Assembly (NCBI RefSeq): GCF_000176175.1
Contig: NZ_ACZP01000009.1
Span: forward strand, 1-54,930
Length of the DNA: 54,930 nt
Direction: 5' to 3'
DNA from: Vibrio furnissii CIP 102972
GTDB taxonomy: Bacteria; Pseudomonadota; Gammaproteobacteria; Enterobacterales; Vibrionaceae
Of this stretch, positions 10,380 to 18,960 are shown in pieces. The notes under the pieces are model-generated. The model made no database searches and was not told the DNA's origin. It saw only the letters and a list, made by a program, of their open reading frames with translations. Within the stretch, counting starts at the first letter, position 1; each line of letters starts with the position of its first letter. Made by a program: the position numbers and the translations under genes.

Positions 10380-10874
10380 TTAAACACGGTGGCTGACCGC
10401 AATTTGATGGGGGGTGACTTCCAGTGATTTCAGCATATCCAGCATGGCTTCGGTCTGGGTGCTGGCAATCGCCAGTTCACTGCCATCGACTTGCAACTGA
10501 CCGTCGAGGTAAATGGCCTGCGAGGCCTCGATTCCTTGCTTGAGCTGAGATTTATCGTCGTTGTGAGTGCGTAAATCCGCGACGATCTGACCGGGTTGAA
10601 TGTGGCTTTTCAGCTCCTTCAACCATGGTGATAAGTCTTGTTCACTGTCTGAAAGCAGCACCAGGTGGGCGCTGTGCATGGCATCGGCGACAGAAAAACA
10701 GCCCTGGACGCCACAGAAAATAAACCGTTCCAACTGGGCTTTACAGGTGTCGTCCTGCAATGCATTCGGGTCGAAGGCGGTAATGATGCGATCGGGGCGA
10801 TTGAGCCCAAGCTTCAGCATGCGTTCTGCGGTGTGACCAAAACCAATGAAGGCCAGTCGCGATATCTTTGGCAT
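10380..10874 (-). CDS. Short Rossmann-fold NAD(P)-binding protein
   Basis: A 164-residue protein that I cannot name. Its first 35 residues (LAFIGFGHTAERMLKLGL) form a GxGxxA nucleotide-binding beta-alpha-beta unit like the N-terminal domain of 6-phosphogluconate or 3-hydroxyisobutyrate dehydrogenases. HLVLLSDSEQDLSPWL and GQIVADLRTHN fit the following strands. The all-helical C-terminal domain that these enzymes need for dimerisation and catalysis is absent, and the gene ends in a clean stop 24 bases before ligC. It is the first gene of the leftward operon. It may be a reduced dehydrogenase, a nucleotide or NAD(H) sensor, or a degraded remnant; the intact frame speaks against simple decay. 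Confidence 0.75.
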   Translation of the reverse strand: MPKISRLAFIGFGHTAERMLKLGLNRPDRIITAFDPNALQDDTCKAQLERFIFCGVQGCFSVADAMHSAHLVLLSDSEQDLSPWLKELKSHIQPGQIVADLRTHNDDKSQLKQGIEASQAIYLDGQLQVDGSELAIASTQTEAMLDMLKSLEVTPHQIAVSHRV

Positions 10875-10917
10875 ACACAGTCCTTGAATCGAAATTATGT
10901 TAATGGAGTGTATTGAA

Positions 10918-10940
10918 AACTTTTCGTTGATAGAAAAGTT
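10918..10940. repeat. Inverted repeat in the leftward operon promoter region
   Basis: AACTTTTC (10918-10925) and GAAAAGTT (10933-10940) form 8-base arms around seven bases. The repeat lies 44-66 bases before the first gene of the leftward operon. It could be an operator or a leader hairpin. Confidence 0.5.
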
Positions 10941-10980
10941 AGCAAACTGTTAAGAAAGGGGATAATTAGAATTTAGTATT

Positions 10981-11003
10981 GGCTATTCAAATTTTGAATA
11001 GCC
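10981..11003. promoter_or_regulatory. Perfect 23-base palindrome, probable LysR-type operator
   Basis: Eleven-base arms GGCTATTCAAA and TTTGAATAGCC flank a single central base with no mismatch. It contains ATTC-N7-GAAT and thus the T-N11-A framework typical of LysR-family recognition sites. Its centre is about 118 bases upstream of the first gene of the leftward operon and just beyond the stop of the lysR gene. No T-run follows on either strand, which argues against a terminator. Confidence 0.6.
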
Positions 11004-11029
11004 AGAAGTGGATGGCCTATATCAATTTC

Positions 11030-12250
11030 TTATAGCTTGATCAGCGAAAGTCCGATCTTTCGAATGGTGTCAATGAAGGCTTCTTGCGCGGTCGTACCGC
11101 GCCAGCTTTTGCGAATCGTGATGCCAATCGCTCGTTTCTGTTGCTCGGAATCAAATGGCACGATTTCAAACGCACCGTCGCTCAGTTCGCGGTGCACCTG
11201 ATGCTTGGGTAGCATGGTCAGTTTGTCGCTGCCGACCACGATTTCGCGTACCAGCATCTGCGAACTGGCTTCAATGATCTGAGGAGGCAGCGCGTGATCT
11301 TTTGACGTAAAAAGCTGCTCAAACATGGTTCGGCCGGGGGTGTTTTTGCGCGAGATTACCCAGCCCTGTTGGCACAAGTCATCCAACGTTACCGGCCTTT
11401 TCAATTGACCCAGCGGATGGCCTTTGCGCGCCAGAATAACGTTGGATGTGAAAAACAATGTCTCTTGGTGTACGTCATATGAGGGCATCGGAAAGCGCAG
11501 TGCGCCGACGATGACGTCCAGTTCACCACGGCGTAAATGCTCAAGCAAGTCTTCATATAAGCCATCAAGAATACTGATGTTAAAGTCCGGCCGAAGCTCA
11601 GTAAACTCGTTGATTGCATTGGGTAAAATACAGGTTCTTGCCAGTGGAAGGCTGCCGACAATGATGCTGCCTGAGCTGACATTGTTATTGGCATCAATTT
11701 CAGCGATGCCTTGTTTGATTTCATTAAACGCCAGTTTGACTGCGCGGCTAAGGCTTTGCGCCGCTTTACTTGGGCTGACGCCTAGGCTGGTTTTTTCAAA
11801 CAGCACGGTCCCTAAATACTCTTCCAGATCTTTACATGCTCGGTAGAGCGACGATTGCGACACGCCAATGTTACGCCCGGCGGCAGAGTAGTTCTGCGCT
11901 TCGGATACAGCCACCAAGGCGCGTAACTGTGTCGTGGTGACAGCAAACAAACTGGGGCTGCCGGGGCTTCCGGAGGTTTTATCGAGCCGATAGTTCTTTT
12001 TGATCGCTTGATTGAGCATCTCCAGCGCGCGCTCAATTCGAAAGCTGAACAGCTCACCTTCGGCGGTGAGAACCATCCCGTCGGTCTTACGTTCAAACAA
12101 CGATGTCTTGAGCTCTTTCTCAATTTTTGCCAGTGCCTGAGTGATGGCCGGTTGGGAAAGAAAAATGCTTTCTGAGGCTTTGCTGATGCTGCCATGTTTG
12201 ACTACCGCCACAAACGCGACCAAGTGTCGTAGGTTGGGAATTTTGTCCAT
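11030..12250 (-). CDS. LysR-type regulator with two N-terminal HTH domains
   Basis: Transcription factor of 406 residues, about 100 longer than a usual LysR protein. Residues 7-66 form a complete LysR winged helix-turn-helix (LRHLVAFVAVVKHGSISKA, then SQPAITQALAKIEKEL). After a linker, residues 106-165 repeat the same fold (TQLRALVAVSEAQNYSAAG, then SQSSLYRACKDLEEYLG). The periplasmic-binding-like effector domain follows from about 190 to 400. It lies between the two catabolic wings and is divergent from ligJ, so it is the obvious pathway regulator, with gallate, protocatechuate or an intermediate as possible effector. The start at 12250 is best supported because HTH1 begins within six residues of it; the ribosome binding site is weak. 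The function is inferred from context. Confidence 0.88.
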   Translation of the reverse strand: MDKIPNLRHLVAFVAVVKHGSISKASESIFLSQPAITQALAKIEKELKTSLFERKTDGMVLTAEGELFSFRIERALEMLNQAIKKNYRLDKTSGSPGSPSLFAVTTTQLRALVAVSEAQNYSAAGRNIGVSQSSLYRACKDLEEYLGTVLFEKTSLGVSPSKAAQSLSRAVKLAFNEIKQGIAEIDANNNVSSGSIIVGSLPLARTCILPNAINEFTELRPDFNISILDGLYEDLLEHLRRGELDVIVGALRFPMPSYDVHQETLFFTSNVILARKGHPLGQLKRPVTLDDLCQQGWVISRKNTPGRTMFEQLFTSKDHALPPQIIEASSQMLVREIVVGSDKLTMLPKHQVHRELSDGAFEIVPFDSEQQKRAIGITIRKSWRGTTAQEAFIDTIRKIGLSLIKL

Positions 12251-12405
12251 ATTATGCGTATTGTTTTTATCCTGATTAAAACGACTATATCAAAAATCAA
12301 TACCATTGTTGTAAATTGAAATGGCAAAAGGTAATCAAGATGTAAATACTGTGATCCACGCATTGAGTAAGCCTTATTGCTTAGTGACCAGGGAGCAGAC
12401 TAAGT
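12251..12405. promoter_or_regulatory. Divergent lysR-ligJ control region
   Basis: AT-rich 155-base spacer that must contain the promoters of the regulator and of the rightward catabolic operon. CAAT-ACC-ATTG near its middle is a small inverted repeat. No copy of the perfect palindrome at 10981-11003 is seen here. No clear -35/-10 pair could be fixed. Confidence 0.5.
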
Positions 12406-13431
12406 ATGATCATTGATTGTCATGGACATTACACCACGACGCCGCCTCAAGTGGCGGATTACCGAGAATCACAAAAAGCCGCGCTGAAACAAGACCCAGC
12501 CTATCGTGGCGAGAAAGGGGCGATTCATATCAGCGATGATGAAATTCGTGACAGTATCGAGAACAACCAGCTTCGCCTGCAGCGTGAACGCGGTACCGAT
12601 TTAACGATTTTCTCACCTCGCGCCAGCTGGATGGGGCATCACATTGGTAATGAGTACACCAGCCGTTACTGGACCGAGCATCAGAATGACTTGATTCGCC
12701 GTGTTTGTGACCTTTATCCGGCCAACTTTGCGCCAGTCGCACAACTGCCACAATCACCGGGCGTGACGCCAAGCAAATCGATTCCTGAGCTGGTGCGTTG
12801 TGTGGAAGAGATGGGATTTATCGGTTGTAACCTCAACCCGGACACCACGGGCGGCTTCTGGCAAGATGCCTCACTGGCTGACCGCAGTTTTTACCCGCTT
12901 TATGAGAAATTAGTCGAGTTGGATGTGCCGGCCATGATTCACGTCAGTGCCGCCTGTAACCACTGTTTCCACACCACCAGTTCCCACTATCTGGGTGCCG
13001 ATACCACCGCGTTCAGCCAACTGCTGATGTCGGATGTCTTCAAAGATTTCCCGGAACTTAAAATCATCATTCCTCATGGCGGCGGCGCCGTGCCTTACCA
13101 CTGGGGTCGTTTCCGCGGTATCGCGCAGGACATGGGGCTGCCACCACTGGAAGAGTCGGTACTGAACAACATCTATTTCGATACCTGTGTCTATCACCAG
13201 AAAGGTATCGACCTGTTGCTGGATCTGATTCCGACCAAAAACATTTTGTTTGCCTCAGAAATGATAGGTGCCGTGCGTGGTATCGACCCGGAAACTGGCC
13301 ACTACTTCGATGACACCAAACGTTATATCGACGCCAACACCAAGCTGGGTGCCGAAGAGAAATCGCAGATTTTTGAAGGCAACGCGCGCCGTGTCTTCAG
13401 CCGCTTAGACGCCCAGCGAAGCAAAGCGTAA
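12406..13431 (+). CDS. ligJ: 4-oxalomesaconate hydratase
   Basis: Zinc amidohydrolase-superfamily hydratase of 341 residues, the same length as Sphingobium LigJ. The metal motif HGH is at residues 6-8 (IIDCHGHY). [52 protein letters not shown] and [26 protein letters not shown] follow in the LigJ order and include the expected histidine and glutamate metal ligands. It adds water to 4-oxalomesaconate to give 4-carboxy-4-hydroxy-2-oxoadipate. It belongs to the amidohydrolase (LigJ/PmdE) type and not to the unrelated GalB hydratase of Pseudomonas. First gene of the rightward operon, with GGGAG before its ATG. Confidence 0.93.
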   Translation: MIIDCHGHYTTTPPQVADYRESQKAALKQDPAYRGEKGAIHISDDEIRDSIENNQLRLQRERGTDLTIFSPRASWMGHHIGNEYTSRYWTEHQNDLIRRVCDLYPANFAPVAQLPQSPGVTPSKSIPELVRCVEEMGFIGCNLNPDTTGGFWQDASLADRSFYPLYEKLVELDVPAMIHVSAACNHCFHTTSSHYLGADTTAFSQLLMSDVFKDFPELKIIIPHGGGAVPYHWGRFRGIAQDMGLPPLEESVLNNIYFDTCVYHQKGIDLLLDLIPTKNILFASEMIGAVRGIDPETGHYFDDTKRYIDANTKLGAEEKSQIFEGNARRVFSRLDAQRSKA

Positions 13432-13447
13432 CCAAGGAGTAAAAACG

Positions 13448-14125
13448 ATGAGTAAGAACGTCGTAGTGCAGCATATTGAACGTGTTGACCCGGAGATCAT
13501 TGCCGGGCTGGCGAAATGTGGCGTGGCAACGGTGCATGAAGCGCAGGGCCGTAAAGGCCTGCTGGCTGATTACATGCGCCCCATTTACAGCGATGTCTCA
13601 GTGGCAGGTTCGGCACTGACTATCTCCGGCGCGGCAGGGGACAACTGGATGATGCACGTGGCGATGGAACAAGCCAAGGCTGGTGACATGCTGGTGTTTG
13701 CGCCCACGTCGCCGTCTAACCACGGTTTCTTTGGCGATTTGCTGGCGACTTCTGCGCAGTCGCGTGGTGTGGTTGGTCTCATCATTGACGGCGGTGTTCG
13801 CGACGTCCGCACACTCAAGCAGATGAATTTTCCGGTTTGGTCCAAACACGTTTTCGCGCAAGGCACCATCAAAGCCACTCTGGGGTCGGTCAATGTGCCG
13901 ATTGTGTGTGCTGATGAAGTGATCAACCCGGGCGATGTGATTGTTGCCGATGACGATGGCGTCTGTGTGGTGCGCCGCGAAGAAGCGGCTTGGGTTCTGG
14001 AAGAAGCCCGCGCTCGTGAAGCGCGTGAAGAAGCCAAACGCGTGCGTTTAGCCAACGGCGAACTGGGGCTAGATATTTATGAAATGCGCGGGCGCTTAGA
14101 AAAAGAAGGCCTTCAATATGTCTGA
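13448..14125 (+). CDS. ligK: 4-carboxy-4-hydroxy-2-oxoadipate aldolase
   Basis: RraA-fold class II aldolase of 225 residues that splits 4-carboxy-4-hydroxy-2-oxoadipate into pyruvate and oxaloacetate, the last step of both the protocatechuate 4,5-cleavage and gallate routes. The conserved metal and substrate segment [14 protein letters not shown] with the RD pair lies near residue 118, and [15 protein letters not shown] near 90 matches LigK, GalC and ProA-type aldolases. The C-terminus has a highly charged helix ([15 protein letters not shown]) as in the hexameric members. AAGGAG precedes the ATG, and the stop overlaps the start of ligU by eight bases, so the two are translationally coupled. 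RraA itself, the RNase E inhibitor, is shorter and lacks this tail. Confidence 0.93.
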   Translation: MSKNVVVQHIERVDPEIIAGLAKCGVATVHEAQGRKGLLADYMRPIYSDVSVAGSALTISGAAGDNWMMHVAMEQAKAGDMLVFAPTSPSNHGFFGDLLATSAQSRGVVGLIIDGGVRDVRTLKQMNFPVWSKHVFAQGTIKATLGSVNVPIVCADEVINPGDVIVADDDGVCVVRREEAAWVLEEARAREAREEAKRVRLANGELGLDIYEMRGRLEKEGLQYV

Positions 14126-15185
14126 GCAGCCATTTGCCACGCCGTGTATGTGGATGCGTGGTGGCACGTCAAAAGGCGGCTATTTCCTTGCGTCGGATCT
14201 GCCGCAGGACCGCGTAGCGCGTGACGCATTTCTGCTGGATGTGATGGGGTCTCCGGATGCCAAACAGATCGATGGCATGGGCGGCGCCAATCCACTGACC
14301 TCGAAAGTGGCGGTAGTGAAGGCGTCTGAACGTGCCGGCGTGGATGTGGATTACCTGTTTTTGCAAGTGTTCGTCGATCAAGCGCTGGTCACCGATCAGC
14401 AGAACTGCGGCAACATCCTGGCGGGGGTTGGTCCGTTTGCTATCGAGCATGGTTTGGTTGACGCGCAGGATGGAGTGACCGATGTCACTGTGTTTATGGA
14501 AAACACCGCGCAAATTGCCGTATGCCGTATTCCGACACCACAAGGTCAGGTAAGTTACCGAGGCTCTGCCCGTATCGATGGTGTACCGGGCTTCGCCAGC
14601 CCCATCGAGATTGAGTTTCAAGACACCGCGGGTTCGAGCTGTGGCGCGCTGCTGCCAACGGGCAATCCCGTCGATGAGATCAACGGGTTGCAGGTCACTT
14701 TGATCGATAACGGTATGCCTGTGGTCGTGATTTTGGCCGAAGACCTCGGCTTATCCGGTTGCGAAACGCCACAGGTGCTGGAGAGCAATCAAGAACTGCG
14801 CCAACAACTGGAACAGCTGCGGATCAAAGCCGGAGCCATGATGAATCTGGGTGATGTGACGGAATTGTCCGTGCCCAAAATGAGTATCGTGAGCGCGCCT
14901 TCAGCGGGCGGTGCCATCAATACGCGTACTTTTATTCCTCACCGCTGCCATGACGCGATTGGCGTGTTGGGCGCCGTGAGTGTCGCGACGGCTTGCTTGC
15001 TACCGGAGTCGTCCGCGGCAAAAGTGGCCCACGTTGCCAAGCACGATCGCATGACGCTCAGTATCGAGCATCCGAGCGGAGAACTCAGTGTGGTGGTGAC
15101 GTTAAACGAACACGAAGAGGTTCAGAGCGCGGCTATTTTGCGTACCGCTCGCAAACTGTTTGATGGTGTGGTGTTTGGCCGTTAA
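14118..15185 (+). CDS. ligU: 4-oxalomesaconate tautomerase, PrpF family
   Basis: PrpF-fold isomerase of 355 residues, like Sphingobium LigU and Pseudomonas GalD. The diagnostic [13 protein letters not shown] stands at residues 12-24. [14 protein letters not shown], the [15 protein letters not shown] motif with the catalytic cysteine near 95, [15 protein letters not shown] and AGAMMNLGD follow. It interconverts tautomers or allylic isomers of 4-oxalomesaconate so that LigJ can hydrate it. The exact keto, enol or allylic form cannot be read from sequence, which is why ligU and galD are both used for such genes. It overlaps ligK by eight bases. Confidence 0.9.
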   Translation: MSEQPFATPCMWMRGGTSKGGYFLASDLPQDRVARDAFLLDVMGSPDAKQIDGMGGANPLTSKVAVVKASERAGVDVDYLFLQVFVDQALVTDQQNCGNILAGVGPFAIEHGLVDAQDGVTDVTVFMENTAQIAVCRIPTPQGQVSYRGSARIDGVPGFASPIEIEFQDTAGSSCGALLPTGNPVDEINGLQVTLIDNGMPVVVILAEDLGLSGCETPQVLESNQELRQQLEQLRIKAGAMMNLGDVTELSVPKMSIVSAPSAGGAINTRTFIPHRCHDAIGVLGAVSVATACLLPESSAAKVAHVAKHDRMTLSIEHPSGELSVVVTLNEHEEVQSAAILRTARKLFDGVVFGR

Positions 15186-15237
15186 CCCCACACCGGCGTG
15201 AAACAAATGAAAGATTAGAATAATAAGGACGAGAAAC

Positions 15238-16107
15238 ATGGATCAAGACTACTTACCCTTTCATCCCAGCCCAAGTCAGCCGCAATACGTGGCGCCAGCC
15301 GGGGCGGTTGACGCCCATTGCCACGTGTTTGGCCCGGGCGATCAGTTCCCCTATTCGCCAAAGCGTAAATACACGCCGTGTGATGCGTCCAAAGATCAGC
15401 TGTTTGCACTGCGTGATCATCTCGGTTTTGCGCGCAATGTGATTGTGCAGGCGTCATGCCACGGCACCGATAATGCCGCACTGCTGGACGCGCTCGACAC
15501 TGCGGGGGATTTAGCGCGTGGTGTGGCGGTGGTTTCTCCCGACATCACCGAACAAGAGCTGCAACACATGCATGATATGGGCGTGCGCGGCGTGCGCTTT
15601 AATTTTGTGAAACGCTTGGTTGATGCGACGCCTAAAGCGGTGTTCCTCGCTATCGCAGAAAAAATCCGCCCGTTTGGCTGGCACATTGTGGTCTATTTCG
15701 AAGCGCAGGATTTTGACGACATCGCGCCATTCCTGCTTGAACTGGACACGCAAATCGTCATCGACCACATGGGTCGCCCGGACGTTGCACTGGGCGTTGC
15801 GCATCCGAACTTCCAGAAATTCGCCCAGCTACTGGCAGACAATCCACACATCTGGACTAAAGTGAGCTGCCCAGAGCGCCTGACACAAACGCCGCCGGAT
15901 TATAGCGATGTGGTGCCATTTGCCCGTTATCTGGTGGAACACTTCCCTAATCAAGTGTTGTGGGGCACCGATTGGCCGCATCCAAACATGAAATCGCACG
16001 TGCCGGACGATGGCCATTTGGTGGATGTGATTCCGCGCATCGCCCCAACCGAAGCGCTGCAACACGCACTACTGGTGACCAACCCAATGAAACTGTACTG
16101 GAAATGA
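15238..16107 (+). CDS. ligI: 2-pyrone-4,6-dicarboxylate lactonase
   Basis: Amidohydrolase-superfamily lactonase of 289 residues that opens 2-pyrone-4,6-dicarboxylate to 4-oxalomesaconate. The HCH motif is in VDAHCHVFGP near residue 27. RKYTPCDA, GVRGVRFNFVKRL, VIDHMGRPDV near 178 and WGTDWPHPN near 243, which carries the catalytic aspartate, all match LigI. Enzymes of this group work without a tightly bound metal. It is separated from ligU by 52 bases with an AAGGACGAG ribosome binding site, and ligA begins ten bases after its stop. Confidence 0.94.
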   Translation: MDQDYLPFHPSPSQPQYVAPAGAVDAHCHVFGPGDQFPYSPKRKYTPCDASKDQLFALRDHLGFARNVIVQASCHGTDNAALLDALDTAGDLARGVAVVSPDITEQELQHMHDMGVRGVRFNFVKRLVDATPKAVFLAIAEKIRPFGWHIVVYFEAQDFDDIAPFLLELDTQIVIDHMGRPDVALGVAHPNFQKFAQLLADNPHIWTKVSCPERLTQTPPDYSDVVPFARYLVEHFPNQVLWGTDWPHPNMKSHVPDDGHLVDVIPRIAPTEALQHALLVTNPMKLYWK

Positions 16108-16117
16108 GGAACTGAGC

Positions 16118-16471
16118 ATGGCGTATGTAAAAAATGAAGTGCCCATTTTTGGTACCACGTTCTTCGATGGTCACATGGCGCGCAAAGGCTACGGCCTCAA
16201 CAAAATGTGTTACTCGCTCAACGACGCGTCTGCGCGTGAAGCGTTTTTCAGCGATGAAATGGCTTATTGCGAGCGCTTTGGTTTGACCGACGAGCAGAAG
16301 CAGGCCGTGCGCGAGCGCGACGTGCTGCGCATGATTGAGCTAGGCGGCAACATCTATTACTTGGCGAAGTTCGCTGGGGCATTGGGGATGAACATGCAGG
16401 ATATCGGCGCAATGCAAACAGGCATGAGTGTCGAAGCGTTTAAACAGAAGCTGGTGGATGCAGGGAGATAA
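16118..16471 (+). CDS. ligA: Protocatechuate 4,5-dioxygenase alpha subunit
   Basis: Small helical subunit of 117 residues that caps the active site of LigB in the LigA2B2 enzyme. The segments YGLNKMCYSLNDASAREAFFSDE, YCERFGLTDEQKQAV and GNIYYLAKFAGALGM are the LigA fold. The residue range and the presence of a separate ligB distinguish it from the fused gallate dioxygenase. A GAGGAA stretch precedes the ATG and ligB starts four bases after its stop, so expression of the two subunits is coupled. Confidence 0.94.
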   Translation: MAYVKNEVPIFGTTFFDGHMARKGYGLNKMCYSLNDASAREAFFSDEMAYCERFGLTDEQKQAVRERDVLRMIELGGNIYYLAKFAGALGMNMQDIGAMQTGMSVEAFKQKLVDAGR

Positions 16472-16475
16472 GCAG

Positions 16476-17309
16476 ATGGCTCAAGTTTTAGGTGGGATCA
16501 CCACATCACATATTCCGGCAATCGGCAAAGCGATCGATGAAGGCCTGCAAGACACGCCGTACTGGAAATCTTTCTTTGATGCATACCAACCGGTGCGTGA
16601 ATGGTTGAATGAACAGCAACCGGATGTGGCGATCATCTTCTATAACGACCACGGTTTGGAGTTCTTTATCGACCGTAAACCGACCTTCGCTATTGGCGTG
16701 GCGGAAGAGTATCACAACGCCGATGAAGGTTGGGGCATCAAACCCATTCCCACCATTCGAGGGGAAGCGGAGCTGGCGTGGCATATCTGTAATGAGCTGG
16801 TGGATCAGGAATTTGACATCACGATTTGTCAGGAGATGAAAGTCGACCATGGCCTGACGGTGCCGATGCAATTGATGTGGCCTGGCTATCAATACGATCA
16901 CATCAAAGTGATTCCAGTGTGTATCAATGTTGAACAGCACCCGATGCCTTCGCCAAAACGCTGCTACGACTTGGGTAAAGCGATGGGCGATGCGATTCGC
17001 AACTTCGACAAAGACTTGAAAGTGGTGGTGCTAGGGACGGGCGGTTTATCGCATCAATTGGATGGCGAGCGCGCTGGTTTCATCAACAAAGAATTTGACC
17101 TTTATTGCATGGACAAGATTGTTAACGAGCCCGAAGCGTTAACGAAACTGACCGTTCGCGATTTGGTTGAACAGGCCGGTTCTCAGGGACCAGAGCTGAA
17201 CATGTGGCTCGGCATGCGTGGTGTGCTCAACCCGCAGCTGACCGTGAAACATAGCAACTACCATATACCGATTTCCAACACGGGAGCCGGACTGTTGTTA
17301 CTTGAGTAG
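16476..17309 (+). CDS. ligB: Protocatechuate 4,5-dioxygenase beta subunit
   Basis: Catalytic non-haem iron(II) subunit of 277 residues of the class III extradiol dioxygenase; it opens protocatechuate between carbons 4 and 5. Expected residues are visible: His12 in GITTSH, His59 in YNDHGLEFF, the catalytic histidine in LGTGGLSHQLDGERAG, and the iron-ligand glutamate in SQGPELNMWLGMRG. An ATG in the same frame at 16428 lies inside ligA and would add 16 residues unlike the family; the ATG at 16476 has GGGAG before it and gives the classical MAQVLGGIT start. The C-terminus is shorter than in LigB of Sphingobium. Confidence 0.94.
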   Translation: MAQVLGGITTSHIPAIGKAIDEGLQDTPYWKSFFDAYQPVREWLNEQQPDVAIIFYNDHGLEFFIDRKPTFAIGVAEEYHNADEGWGIKPIPTIRGEAELAWHICNELVDQEFDITICQEMKVDHGLTVPMQLMWPGYQYDHIKVIPVCINVEQHPMPSPKRCYDLGKAMGDAIRNFDKDLKVVVLGTGGLSHQLDGERAGFINKEFDLYCMDKIVNEPEALTKLTVRDLVEQAGSQGPELNMWLGMRGVLNPQLTVKHSNYHIPISNTGAGLLLLE

Positions 17310-17353
17310 TTCAATCATTAATTTCATTAAACTTATAAATACAGGACGAGATT

Positions 17354-18361
17354 ATGAAACACTCTTACTTCAAGCGCCTTGCCGTTGGCGCAATGATGAT
17401 GGGGTCGACGCTGGCCGTGGCTGCTGATTATCCGACAAAGAATATTCAGGGCATCATTCAGTGGGGCGCAGGCGGTGCAACGGATAGCCTGATGCGCTCG
17501 GTAACGCCGGAAGCAGAAAAGCTGTTGGGCACCGATGTGATTTTGACCAACCGCAGTGGTGGCGTGGGAGCGATTGCCACCAAATACGTCAACGCACGGG
17601 GCGCTGATGGATACACAATTTTGATGGGCGCGGAAAACCCTCAGCTGTACAAAGTGATGGGGCTGGCGGATGTGGATTATAGCGACATGGTGCCGATTTC
17701 GATTTTGGCTCAGGGCATTTCGATTATCGTCGCTCGCAATGACGCCCCCTACGACAATGTGAAAGAGTTCATCGACTACGCCAAAGCCCATCCGAAAGAA
17801 GTGAAAGTCGGTTCCACCGGGCCGGGCGGCTTGCCATCGATTTTGCTGGCTATCTTGCAGAATCAGGAACAATTTGAAGTGACGAATATTCCTTATAACG
17901 GCGATGGCCCGGGAATGACGGCGCTGCTGGGTAACGCGATTGATGTGATGCCAACCTCCTATGGTCCAGCAAAAGAGTACCTGCGTGCGGGTCAAATGAA
18001 GATCATCGGTTTGATGGACAAAACGGCCAACCCAGAATTTCCGAATGTAAAACCGGTGACGGATTTCTATCCGCAACTGGCGGCGCAACTGCCTTACAGC
18101 TCATTCTTCGGTATTTTTGTGAAGAAAGGTACGCCGGACGCCGCGGTTCAGAAACTCTCTGAAGCGTTCAACCATTCTGCGGCTAGCGCTGAATTTAAAG
18201 AACTGGTCACCAAACGCGGCTTTACCCATTTAGGCTTATCGGGCGCAGCTGCAAACGAATATCTCGAGCGTTTTCGCTCGGTGGCATCATGGATTGTTTA
18301 CGATTCTGGTATCGCCAAACACTCACCTGAAGAATTCAATATTCAAAAAATCAGCAAGTAA
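17354..18361 (+). CDS. tctC: Tripartite tricarboxylate transporter substrate-binding protein
   Basis: Exported binding protein of 335 residues in the Bug/TctC family. The signal peptide KRLAVGAMMMGSTLAVAA is followed by DYPTKNIQGIIQWGAGGATDSLMR, where the family normally has a PxGxGGxxD loop contacting the ligand carboxylate. GSTGPGGLPSILLAILQ and PYNGDGPGMTALLGN are the second-lobe loops. It starts 44 bases after ligB with AGGACGAG in front, so it is part of the catabolic operon. The ligand is likely an aromatic or shikimate-type acid, inferred from the neighbours. Confidence 0.92.
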   Translation: MKHSYFKRLAVGAMMMGSTLAVAADYPTKNIQGIIQWGAGGATDSLMRSVTPEAEKLLGTDVILTNRSGGVGAIATKYVNARGADGYTILMGAENPQLYKVMGLADVDYSDMVPISILAQGISIIVARNDAPYDNVKEFIDYAKAHPKEVKVGSTGPGGLPSILLAILQNQEQFEVTNIPYNGDGPGMTALLGNAIDVMPTSYGPAKEYLRAGQMKIIGLMDKTANPEFPNVKPVTDFYPQLAAQLPYSSFFGIFVKKGTPDAAVQKLSEAFNHSAASAEFKELVTKRGFTHLGLSGAAANEYLERFRSVASWIVYDSGIAKHSPEEFNIQKISK

Positions 18362-18377
18362 CCGCGTTACGGCGACC

Positions 18378-18399
18378 CTGGCATGCAGCAGCATGCCAG
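18378..18399 (+). repeat. Stable hairpin between tctC and tctB
   Basis: CTGGCATGC and GCATGCCAG form a perfect 9-base stem around AGCA, without a T-run after it. Such a hairpin after the binding-protein gene may protect the upstream mRNA and give more TctC than TctB/TctA. Confidence 0.6.
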
Positions 18400-18443
18400 T
18401 GGCTTCGCACACATTATAAAAAGGACTATCGAGGAGATTTACC

Positions 18444-18959
18444 ATGGATGTTCAATCCAGAAAGCCGGGTGAATTGGTATTTAACGCGTTAATGGTCGTA
18501 TTGAGCCTTGTGTTGCTGTATCAAGCATTTTTTATTTCGGATCTATATACGCTCAGTTCGCCGGGAGCATTTCCACTCAGTGCAGCGGCCATCATGCTGG
18601 TATTTTCTGCGGTGACGGTTTGGGAAAGTTGGAAGAAAGTGGCGACTCCGTCCGCGATGACGCAATTTTTTCAGCATATCTTACCGGGAAAGGTCATCTT
18701 TATGATGGCGTTGATTGGCGGCTTTGCCCTGTGTTTGGAAAGCGTCGGTTTCATCGTGTCGGCATTGATTTTCCTCTCGATTGCGCTCTATTTTTTGCAT
18801 CAGCGCCGCGTCACCAGTGCGATTGGATTGGCGTTGGTGGCATTGGTGGCGATCTATGTCGTTTTTCGTTTGGTGTTTCTGGTGATTTTGCCAGAAGGCG
18901 TGTTTCCCGAAGCTGAACTGTTGTCTTATTTCTCCCAACTGATGAAGGGAGACGCATAA
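18444..18959 (+). CDS. tctB: Tripartite tricarboxylate transporter small membrane subunit
   Basis: A 171-residue protein with four hydrophobic helices (roughly 12-32, 38-58, 78-100 and 115-150), as in TctB. The N-terminal helix and the LSSPGAFPLSAAAIMLVFSAVTVW segment are typical. It forms the membrane complex with TctA in the inner membrane. An AGGAG ribosome binding site precedes it and tctA starts one base after its stop. Confidence 0.88.
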   Translation: MDVQSRKPGELVFNALMVVLSLVLLYQAFFISDLYTLSSPGAFPLSAAAIMLVFSAVTVWESWKKVATPSAMTQFFQHILPGKVIFMMALIGGFALCLESVGFIVSALIFLSIALYFLHQRRVTSAIGLALVALVAIYVVFRLVFLVILPEGVFPEAELLSYFSQLMKGDA

Positions 18960-18960
18960 C

